NCBI GenBank assembly: GCA_946480885.1
Contig: CAMLLK010000088.1
Coordinates: 1-5,492, forward strand
DNA length: 5,492 nucleotides
DNA from: an uncultured Thermoproteales archaeon
GTDB lineage: Archaea; Thermoproteota; Thermoprotei; Thermoproteales; Thermoproteaceae
Direction of reading: 5' to 3'
Below, one piece after another: positions 1 to 5,492 of the stretch. Each line of letters begins with the position of its first letter. Within the stretch, counting starts at the first letter, position 1. The notes below the pieces were generated by a model. It worked only from the letters and a program-made list of their open reading frames with translations, was not told the origin of the DNA and ran no database searches. The position numbers and the translations under genes are program-made.

Positions 1-953
1 ACTCCGAGTCTATAAATATTCCCACCCAGCTTGTTGAATCGATTAGGAAGATTCCACAAGTGGAAAACGCAGAGGGTATTATCATTATGACTGGTATATA
101 TAACGGGACAATAGTGTCTATAATTGGCGTGCCGCTGAGAGAAATTGACGACTTTGCCATTGACTTAAGAGAGGGAAGACTTCCAATTGCGCCAGGCGAG
201 GCAGTAGTGGAGGAGTCCCTGGCCGTAAGACCAGGTGAGGTCCTCTCAATAAAGGTCTACCTGGGATACGGCGGTGAAAAGACGCTAAGAGTTAAGGTAG
301 TGGGGGTGATGCGTAGTTTCCTAAAGGGCTTCGTAGGAGCCTTTAGACTAAACCTTGTCGTAGTCCCCCTAGACTGGTTACAAGATAGCTTAGGTACCGG
401 TCCTTTTGTAAATGCAATTCTCATCACTATGAAAGATAAATCCGACGCCGTGGCGTTTTACTACGTACTAAAAGATACGTATAGAGAGGCGCAAGTATAC
501 ACACAAGAAAGTCTGCTTAAGGCAGTGTCGCAAGTCTTTAGCGCCTTAAATACAGTTTTTTCTATAATCAGCGGGACGGCTCTAACAGCCGCCGCTTTGA
601 CTACCTTCTCAGTGATGTCGATAACCGCCAGAGAGAGATTGAGAGAATTTGGATTATTAAAGGCGATTGGTATATCGTCTAGAGAGATAGTGCTGTCAGT
701 AGTACTCGAAGTTCTTATAATTGCTCTCATAGGCGGCTTAATTGGACTCCTCGTGGGCTTCTACGGAGCGCAGATAGTAAGAGATATTTTAACCAGCATG
801 GGGATAGATTTCAACGTCCCCATATATTTCAAACAGTCATATATAGCGCAAGGGCTGGGCATATCGCTCGCCGTGGCGTTAATTGGCTCTCTAGCACCGC
901 TTTATAGACTGGCCAAGTTAAGGCCACTTGAGGTACTACAACTATGGCGGTAG
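1..953 (+). CDS. ABC transporter permease, MacB/FtsX type, 5' partial
   Basis: This is the membrane subunit of a type VII ABC system. The frame is open to the left edge (first full codon at 3), so the gene starts outside the window; the GTG at 60 is an internal valine codon. In visible numbering (316 residues), residues 1 to about 175 form a mixed alpha/beta extracellular domain like the MacB periplasmic domain. Three hydrophobic segments follow, at about 180-206, 229-255 and 281-302. Between the first two lies ERLREFGLLKAIG-SSREI (from about 211), the cytoplasmic coupling helix typical of FtsX-like permeases, and the protein ends in the family's PLEVL-type tail. The usual length is about 380-420 residues, so the first membrane helix and the start of the extracellular domain are probably missing. 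No cysteine is visible. It overlaps the ATPase gene by 10 bp, so the two are surely partners. Family is secure; the substrate or partner cannot be read from the sequence. Confidence 0.93.
   Translation, partial: SESINIPTQLVESIRKIPQVENAEGIIIMTGIYNGTIVSIIGVPLREIDDFAIDLREGRLPIAPGEAVVEESLAVRPGEVLSIKVYLGYGGEKTLRVKVVGVMRSFLKGFVGAFRLNLVVVPLDWLQDSLGTGPFVNAILITMKDKSDAVAFYYVLKDTYREAQVYTQESLLKAVSQVFSALNTVFSIISGTALTAAALTTFSVMSITARERLREFGLLKAIGISSREIVLSVVLEVLIIALIGGLIGLLVGFYGAQIVRDILTSMGIDFNVPIYFKQSYIAQGLGISLAVALIGSLAPLYRLAKLRPLEVLQLWR
930..934 (+). promoter_or_regulatory. Shine-Dalgarno site of the ATPase gene
   Basis: GAGGT lies 9 nt before the ATG at 944, inside the last codons of the permease gene. 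It is complementary to the usual archaeal 16S 3' end. It supports 944 as the start and shows that this internal gene of the operon uses SD-led initiation. Confidence 0.6.
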
Positions 954-1705
954 AGTTAGTCGACGTGACAAAGATCTACAACGGCACGGTGAGAGTCGTA
1001 GCTCTAGAGCATATAACGCTATCTATAAGCCGTGGAGAGACAGTCGTCATCATGGGGCCTTCGGGTTCTGGGAAAACTACATTACTCAATATAATTGCCA
1101 CGTTAGATAGGCCCACTAGCGGCGAGGTTCGGATCTTAGGCGTCGACGTGACTAAGATGTCTGAGAAAAAACTGGAAAGATTTAGACTGAGGAATATTGG
1201 ATATCTCTTCCAAAGCTATAATCTAATCCCGTATCTCACAGCTGAACAAAACATAGCACTGCCGTTGCTAGCACTTGGTATTAAAAAAGAGCTTGCTTTA
1301 GCAAAGGCACGTGTTTTATTAGAATTCGTAGGCTTGGAGAAGATGGGTAAGCTATACCCACATCAAATGTCGGGGGGTATGCAACAACGTGTGGCAGTTG
1401 CAAGAGCTTTAGCAACTAATCCGCCCGTACTAGCTCTCGACGAGCCCACCTCAAATATAGATATAGACAACGTATCTATTGTACTGGGGTTGATAGCTGC
1501 TGTGAATAAGTTTTTCAAAACTACAGTATTCATAGCCACCCATGACTTAGACGTGGTGCAGATAGCAAATAGGATAGTGTATATCCGCGGCGGCCGTATT
1601 TACGAAAGTGGAGAGCCTCCTCGTAGAGCGGTTAAAGTAGATTTTGAAAAAGCTCTTGAGTCTTATGAAAAAATTAAACACATAGATGAGTTGTTAGGTA
1701 TATGA
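944..1705 (+). CDS. ABC transporter ATP-binding protein, LolD/MacB/FtsE type
   Basis: This 253-residue cytoplasmic ATPase powers the adjacent permease. All the ABC motifs are present: Walker A GPSGSGKT (38-45), Q-loop Gln90 in YLFQSYNL, signature MSGGMQQR (142-149), Walker B VLALDEP (162-168, catalytic Glu167), a D-loop reading SNID (170-173), and H-loop His200 in ATHD. The sequence between Walker A and the signature, including the IGYLFQSYNLIP and TAEQNIALPL stretches, is typical of the LolD/MacB/FtsE branch. It differs from common members at two points: Met replaces the usual Gln after SGG, and a charged, probably helical tail of about 30 residues follows residue 222, where LolD-type proteins usually end. 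The start at 944 has an SD site 9 nt upstream and overlaps the permease end; its stop overlaps the next start as ATGA. An active ATPase is expected. Confidence 0.95.
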   Translation: MAVELVDVTKIYNGTVRVVALEHITLSISRGETVVIMGPSGSGKTTLLNIIATLDRPTSGEVRILGVDVTKMSEKKLERFRLRNIGYLFQSYNLIPYLTAEQNIALPLLALGIKKELALAKARVLLEFVGLEKMGKLYPHQMSGGMQQRVAVARALATNPPVLALDEPTSNIDIDNVSIVLGLIAAVNKFFKTTVFIATHDLDVVQIANRIVYIRGGRIYESGEPPRRAVKVDFEKALESYEKIKHIDELLGI

Positions 1706-3513
1706 AGTACCTCTTGTTAGCACTTCTCATTGTCCAACTTCTAGCAGCCAGTACTACAGTAGTTATGACATATACTACAAAGCCGTGGGGAGACACAATT
1801 CTTACGACAATGACTAGAGAGTTAATTATCAACAAAGGGCCTCATGCTGTAGAAGTGTCGGGCGTCGTCGTGCCTCCTTATACTGCTATAACGATAGAGA
1901 AAGAAGTACAGAACATTTACCCGCCCTTTATAAAAATTGATTTGTCTATAGACTTTGTAAACGCCACATTAGATAGAGAGATCCTTTATGCGGATGAGTC
2001 TAGCTTAGTGAGAATAAGCTTTAGATTCACCTCACTCCTCAAGATAGCCGTGCCGGTAATAGTGTCTATAAGCATAGACGATAACATAGCTGTTCTCTTC
2101 GACACACCTCCTACATCAATTTCACAGATATCTGGAATGAGGGTCTATTACTGGACAATTTTAGTAGAGGACTCATCAACTTTTGAACTTAGTTTAAAAA
2201 TTAAGAGGTTTGGGAGCTTCGGAGCGACTAGACTACCCACTATTGTAATCACCTCTGCACTAGAACTAAACCAGACAGTGAGAAATATTGAAAAGCAGAT
2301 TGAAAATTTTAGATCCGCCTATTTATATACGTCAAATCTCAGCGCTGCTATGACACAATTTACAGATATTGTATATAGACAAATTAATAATTTAACACAA
2401 CTTATACAAATCTTTAGACTAACAGGTTCGGCATTATTACAAGGGGCAGACGGCGTTAATATGTCGGCATACGCCTTAGAGGCCCTCAGAAGACAAATAC
2501 TTGCTCTGGGAAACGCGGCAGAAACAGTAGCCCGCGTAATAAACCAAAGTCTTCTACTATTGGATTACCAATACGTGGCGTTAATAACTGCGGCTAATAT
2601 ACTCGAGACCCAATCCGCCGCGTTGGTGTCATATAAGAACGCGGCACAAGAAGCAGATCGAGCTGTTGTGAAAAATAAAGAGGCGCTGTTACAGATAAGA
2701 AGAGACTTAATACAAATTAGTCAACAAATTGATAAGACAATATACGAGGTTCAGAAAACAAAAGATATTACAAGACTTCTTCCAAATAACGTAACGGCTG
2801 TTGTAGACCAAGCCATAGATAATGTAGTCATACAATTACGGACGTTAAAGAACACCGTTGATGTTTTAATAAGTACTCTAGACGCGGCGATTTCGGCTCT
2901 TGAAGCCACGTCGTCTACACTACGATCGACACAAAAAAGTCTAGGTGAGATAGCCCCACTTCTTAACTCCACAGCGGCTTCGACAAGGCAAAACGCTACC
3001 GTGTTGAAAAATGAGATGCCGATTATTTTAGCAAATGCATCAAGTAATTTATACCAACTCGCTAGACAACTGTATATAGTTGGAGAAGATGTATTAAAGT
3101 TATTAACTCCATTGGCCAACGCCTCCAACATATTGAAAAATGTAGGTATTACACTTCTTCGATCAGCCGACGATCTAGAGGCCTTCCGTAGACAACAGCT
3201 AGAGACATTACCTAGAGTGGGAGGACTGCAGTCGATTGTATTAAACTTCAGCGATACTTTAAGAAGAGAAATTGAAAATTTAAAACTTCAGAAAGAGGTA
3301 ATAGAAAAATATTACAGAACTGTAAATGTTTCAAGAGTAGAGGTCCAGTACTATGTTGAATTACCAGTAGCTATGAAAAATACAACAATACCAACGCCCA
3401 GATATGTAGAGAGAAAAGATTTACAGACTAACGATATTCAAAACCTAGCGGGTTTGTTGGTAATCCCGTTATTAGCAGGCCTTGTGATAATTCTCTTAAA
3501 ACTTAGGTCTTAA
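1702..3513 (+). CDS. Secreted, C-terminally anchored coiled-coil protein, probable partner of the ABC pair
   Basis: I do not recognise a named family. The 603 residues divide as follows. Residues 1-17 are a signal peptide (one Lys, then a Leu-rich core ending LLAAS). Residues about 20-182 are beta-rich. About 188-540 is mostly helical, rich in Ala, Leu, Ile, Gln, Asn, Ser and Thr, with prolines at 361, 419, 440, 470 and 504 that could mark turns between helices. Residues 545-570 are a short strand-like part with Pro and Thr. About 582-600 is a hydrophobic membrane helix, followed by a tail ending KLRS. This implies a body outside the cell, held by the C-terminal helix. There are 14 NxS/T sequons and no cysteine. 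Its ATG overlaps the ATPase stop (ATGA); upstream only AGGT at 1696-1699 is seen, too close to be a normal SD, so translational coupling is likely. Inferred role: adaptor or effector driven by the ABC pair, comparable in layout to coiled-coil partners of MacB or FtsEX. An S-layer-associated stalk is an alternative. Confidence 0.88.
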   Translation: MKYLLLALLIVQLLAASTTVVMTYTTKPWGDTILTTMTRELIINKGPHAVEVSGVVVPPYTAITIEKEVQNIYPPFIKIDLSIDFVNATLDREILYADESSLVRISFRFTSLLKIAVPVIVSISIDDNIAVLFDTPPTSISQISGMRVYYWTILVEDSSTFELSLKIKRFGSFGATRLPTIVITSALELNQTVRNIEKQIENFRSAYLYTSNLSAAMTQFTDIVYRQINNLTQLIQIFRLTGSALLQGADGVNMSAYALEALRRQILALGNAAETVARVINQSLLLLDYQYVALITAANILETQSAALVSYKNAAQEADRAVVKNKEALLQIRRDLIQISQQIDKTIYEVQKTKDITRLLPNNVTAVVDQAIDNVVIQLRTLKNTVDVLISTLDAAISALEATSSTLRSTQKSLGEIAPLLNSTAASTRQNATVLKNEMPIILANASSNLYQLARQLYIVGEDVLKLLTPLANASNILKNVGITLLRSADDLEAFRRQQLETLPRVGGLQSIVLNFSDTLRREIENLKLQKEVIEKYYRTVNVSRVEVQYYVELPVAMKNTTIPTPRYVERKDLQTNDIQNLAGLLVIPLLAGLVIILLKLRS

Positions 3514-5233
3514 ATTCTACAAATTTGGTCCTATTCCACCCAGTGAGCGACAGACCTGTTATCTTTGTCCACGTCTTTGAATCTACCTTAAAGGAACTTT
3601 CTACTTTCTCTCTGTGGCCAACTACATTGTATGTACAGAATGGAAATACACGGCCGTCTGGCGTCGCGTAGTGGATATCACAGCGCTGTACTCTCTCTAT
3701 GTCGTAATTCATAGTATCCATAAAGTGCATAATCCCAATGCCAACTACGTTAAAGAAGAAGCGGCCTAGCGATTCGTAGTCTTTTCTCAACAAGAAGTCG
3801 TATATCAACTCTTTCACTTTTTTATGTTTTACAGCCTTTACTAGCTTAAGCGCCTTTACTTTAGCTGCGTGTTTAAACAGACCTCCTTTAGCTGCGGTGT
3901 AATATATATCCCAAGCACCCTTCTCAAAGACGTCGACATCTACGAGTTTCGTAATTGGGTAGATCTTCTTTTCGTCTTCGTCATAGTATATGAAAGTGGC
4001 GGCGCCGCACATGGGGTTCATGGAAAATAGAGGCCTGGGGGAGTCTGTCAAGACCTCTACCATTTTGGCCAAAGCCACGGGCCAGTTAGTAGGTCTCCAA
4101 TCCCAACGGCTTATCAATCCTCCAGTCTGCCTCTCTATTTCAATAATTGTGTCAGGTATAGTAATTCTATAGCTTCTAAGCTCTTCTTTACTATACAGCC
4201 TGGCTCTACCTGCAAAACTCACCGGTTGGATATTTATCCATCTCACTACGTCTCTATTTTTAATCGCCACGTCGATTATTTTACCTAGGTCTTTGTCGTT
4301 GTAGTTACGCGCCAGTGTCACAACTAAGACAATTGAGCGGTGCCCAAGTTTCCTCGCGTTCTCCAACACTCTCTCTTTTATTAACCTATAGGCCTTGGGG
4401 TGGTAGAGTCTATGTCTCCACACCCCTTCGTTATTCTCGTCAATTGTGTCAAACTGTAGATATAGAGTAGAAATGCCAGCGTCTAGTAAAGCCTTGTAGT
4501 ACTCTATGTCGTTTGCGAGTCTTATACCATTAGTATTTACCTCGATATGTGTAAAGCCTAATCTACGCGCAATTCTAACAATTTCCGGCAAGTCGTCTCT
4601 CAGAGTGGGCTCTCCGCCGGATAGCTGAACTGCGTTTGGAGCCCATGGTTTCTGAGCTCTAAGTGTTCTCAACATATACTCAATCTGCTCTATAGTCGGC
4701 TCGTAGACATAACCAGCTGCTCCGGCGTTTGCAAAACAAACTGGACACGCCATATTGCACCTATTCGTCACGTCTACAATAGCCAAGACGGTGTTTGATT
4801 TATGAACTGGACAAAGGCCACATCCATCTGGACAAGATCCCATATCTTTATAAAATTCTAAATCGGTATAGGGATTTGCCAAACCCTTCGCAATATATTC
4901 GGGCCTGTCCCACTGTAAAAAGTAGTAATACATCTCGGCATCGCCCCAGTATAAGTCCTCAAATACGCCGTGTTCATCACATTTTTTCCTAAGCCAAATG
5001 GCGCCGCCTTCTTCATACACCACTGCAGGTATACGCGCGTTACACACAGGACACAGCGAGAGAGTAGATTTAACCACTCTCGTGTGTTCAGGTAGTCCAT
5101 ATCGGTGTTTTAAAAGACTCTGCCATTTTTCATTCATTAAAGTAGATTTATATCTATCTGGTAAATTGAATTTTGACAAATCGACTAATTTAGTCGTCTT
5201 ACTTATATCCTTAATAGCTATTTGTTTACTCAT
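3503..5233 (-). CDS. tes: Radical SAM protein, probable tetraether lipid synthase (Tes/GDGT-MAS, MJ0619-like)
   Basis: Tes couples the ends of two archaeol lipid chains by C-C bond formation, giving macrocyclic and tetraether (GDGT) membrane lipids. Numbering from the ATG at 5233 (576 residues), the radical SAM cluster motif CNMACPVC is at 159-166, SGGEP at 205-209, and a strand with NTNG at 233-236 belongs to the same barrel. Extra cysteines occur before it, CPVC at 61-64, C85 (in CDEHG), and CPDGCGLCPVH at 134-144, and after it, C409 (PMCGA), then C518 and C533 in the RCDIHYATPDGR...PFC region. As I recall, characterised MjTes binds three 4Fe-4S clusters and one rubredoxin-like iron; the 12 cysteines here fit a multi-cluster enzyme. 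A TTG at 5236 could also initiate, but the TATA box at 5254-5262 places transcription start near 5233, favouring a leaderless ATG. The 3' end overlaps the coiled-coil gene by 11 bp. A related MJ0619-family enzyme with another lipid substrate remains possible. Confidence 0.87.
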   Translation of the reverse strand: MSKQIAIKDISKTTKLVDLSKFNLPDRYKSTLMNEKWQSLLKHRYGLPEHTRVVKSTLSLCPVCNARIPAVVYEEGGAIWLRKKCDEHGVFEDLYWGDAEMYYYFLQWDRPEYIAKGLANPYTDLEFYKDMGSCPDGCGLCPVHKSNTVLAIVDVTNRCNMACPVCFANAGAAGYVYEPTIEQIEYMLRTLRAQKPWAPNAVQLSGGEPTLRDDLPEIVRIARRLGFTHIEVNTNGIRLANDIEYYKALLDAGISTLYLQFDTIDENNEGVWRHRLYHPKAYRLIKERVLENARKLGHRSIVLVVTLARNYNDKDLGKIIDVAIKNRDVVRWINIQPVSFAGRARLYSKEELRSYRITIPDTIIEIERQTGGLISRWDWRPTNWPVALAKMVEVLTDSPRPLFSMNPMCGAATFIYYDEDEKKIYPITKLVDVDVFEKGAWDIYYTAAKGGLFKHAAKVKALKLVKAVKHKKVKELIYDFLLRKDYESLGRFFFNVVGIGIMHFMDTMNYDIERVQRCDIHYATPDGRVFPFCTYNVVGHREKVESSFKVDSKTWTKITGLSLTGWNRTKFVEFKT

Positions 5234-5253
5234 CAAAAACGGTTTGATAGTCT

Positions 5254-5262
5254 ATTTATATA
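5254..5262 (-). promoter_or_regulatory. TATA box and BRE of the radical SAM gene
   Basis: Read on the minus strand, TATATAAAT is preceded by the purine-rich AAAAAG (a BRE-like element, about 5263-5268). The box centre lies about 25 nt before the ATG at 5233, the normal archaeal TATA-to-start spacing. Transcription should therefore begin at or next to the start codon, giving a leaderless mRNA; no SD is seen. The box touches one copy of the ATACTT repeat. Confidence 0.7.
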
Positions 5263-5308
5263 CTTTTTAACTTCATTAACGGAAAAGAGTAAATACTTTC
5301 AAATACTT
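5260..5308. repeat. Three ATACTT copies in the divergent promoter region
   Basis: ATACTT occurs at 5260-5265, 5293-5298 and 5303-5308. The last two sit inside a longer direct repeat, AAATACTT at 5291 and 5301, exactly 10 bp apart (about one helix turn); the first is 33 bp before the second (about three turns). AGTA at 5288-5291 and TACT at 5294-5297 form a short inverted repeat. One copy abuts the radical SAM TATA box and another overlaps the putative TATA box of the regulator. This fits an operator read by a winged-helix protein, but AT-rich promoter DNA makes such hexamers fairly common. Confidence 0.4.
5282..5295 (+). promoter_or_regulatory. Probable promoter (BRE/TATA) of the TrmB-type gene
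   Basis: GAAAAG (BRE-like, 5282-5287) is followed by AGTAAATA, centred about 25 nt before the ATG at 5316. The spacing is right for a leaderless transcript, and the 20 nt before the ATG are pyrimidine-rich with no SD. The TATA match is weak, so this is tentative. A repressor bound to the overlapping ATACTT copies would block it. Confidence 0.45.
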
Positions 5309-5315
5309 CTCCTCT

Positions 5316-5492
5316 ATGAGGCGTATTGAAACTGTACTCAACTACCTGGGCATAGGGAGTAAAGAAGTAAATATATATATAACCCTGGTAGAGAAGGGGG
5401 CTTTGACTGCGAGAGAATTATCAGAAATTTTAAAAATTCCCTATACCAAGATATATATCTATTTAAAAAAACTTGAAAATATAGGACTAGTA
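5316..5492 (+). CDS. TrmB-family HTH transcriptional regulator, 3' partial
   Basis: The first 59 residues, starting MRRIETVLNYLGI, are open to the right edge. They match the N-terminal winged-helix domain of TrmB-like archaeal regulators: a first helix ending in LGIGSKEVNIYITLVEKG, a second helix TARELSEILKI, and the recognition helix IPYTKIYIYLKKLENIGLV, where the pattern Y..I...LKKLE..GLV is the family hallmark. The wing and any effector-binding domain lie outside the window, so the ligand cannot be guessed. The start has no SD, and its weak TATA box supports a leaderless mRNA. It is divergent from the radical SAM gene across about 80 bp, an arrangement typical of a local regulator that acts on its neighbour, itself or both. 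Full-length members are usually about 250-350 residues, but stand-alone short forms exist. Confidence 0.82.
   Translation, partial: MRRIETVLNYLGIGSKEVNIYITLVEKGALTARELSEILKIPYTKIYIYLKKLENIGLV

Noticed and set aside
11..20. TATAAATATT as a promoter for the ABC genes
   Set aside because: It lies inside the permease coding region, with no start codon or SD at the right distance in the correct frame.
60..62. GTG as the start of the permease gene
   Set aside because: The same frame is open and permease-like back to position 3, no SD precedes it, and the protein would lack its first membrane helix.
2751..3131. 126-codon open frame antisense to the coiled-coil gene
   Set aside because: It lies fully inside a well-supported gene, has no promoter or SD, and its protein shows no recognisable domain.
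5234..5236. TTG as the start of the radical SAM gene
   Set aside because: It adds one residue only, and the TATA spacing fits the ATG at 5233 at least as well; ATG is the stronger start.
5222..5236. C-box-like TTGATGA on the minus strand, a possible C/D box sRNA
   Set aside because: No matching D box (CTGA) at a suitable distance was seen; the match is simply TTG plus the start codon of the gene.
4858..5270. Open frames overlapping the start of the radical SAM gene on both strands
   Set aside because: They are out-of-frame products of the cysteine-rich coding region; the + strand one would also run across the divergent promoter.
5370..5381. Alternating AT tract as a promoter or repeat
   Set aside because: It codes for the residues VNIYIT of the TrmB-type HTH domain and is explained by ATA/TAT codons.

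Overview
The window looks like part of a hyperthermophilic crenarchaeal chromosome, most likely a Pyrobaculum/Thermoproteus-type member of the Thermoproteales. The evidence is: tightly packed genes with 4 and 10 bp overlaps; Ile codons that are often ATA and Arg codons that are often AGA; an archaeal TATA box placed so that its transcript would be leaderless; a TrmB-type archaeal regulator; and a radical SAM enzyme that matches the archaeal tetraether lipid synthase family. The genus is inferred from general character, not proven.

Positions 1-3513 (+ strand) hold a compact three-gene unit. It has the C-terminal 316 residues of a MacB/FtsX-type ABC permease (cut by the left edge), its LolD/MacB-type ATPase (944-1705, overlapping by 10 bp), and a 603-residue secreted, C-terminally anchored protein (1702-3513, overlapping by 4 bp). 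The third protein has a signal peptide, a beta-rich head, about 350 residues of mostly helical, coiled-coil-like sequence, and a final membrane helix. It carries 14 N-glycosylation sequons and no cysteine. Type VII ABC systems (MacB, LolCDE, FtsEX) move or activate partners outside the membrane rather than passing substrates through a pore, and several use coiled-coil partners. The simplest reading is that the third protein is the extracellular partner of this ABC pair. I recognise no named family for it, and it is the best candidate here for an undescribed system.

Positions 3503-5233 (- strand) encode a cysteine-rich radical SAM protein, very probably tetraether synthase (Tes/GDGT-MAS, MJ0619-like), which joins the lipid tails of two archaeols into membrane-spanning tetraethers. 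Its 3' end overlaps the coiled-coil gene by 11 bp, tail to tail. Its start is probably the ATG at 5233.

Positions 5234-5315 are a short divergent promoter region. It has a clear TATA box for the radical SAM gene, a weaker one for the next gene, and three copies of the hexamer ATACTT. From 5316 (+ strand) a TrmB-family HTH regulator begins and runs off the right edge. The divergent pairing suggests, without proving, that this regulator controls tetraether synthesis, itself, or both.

Two cell-envelope themes lie side by side, an ABC-driven extracellular machine and membrane lipid cross-linking, but the convergent arrangement gives no evidence that they are co-regulated. There is no gene-free stretch longer than about 80 bp, and I saw no RNA gene, CRISPR array or mobile element.
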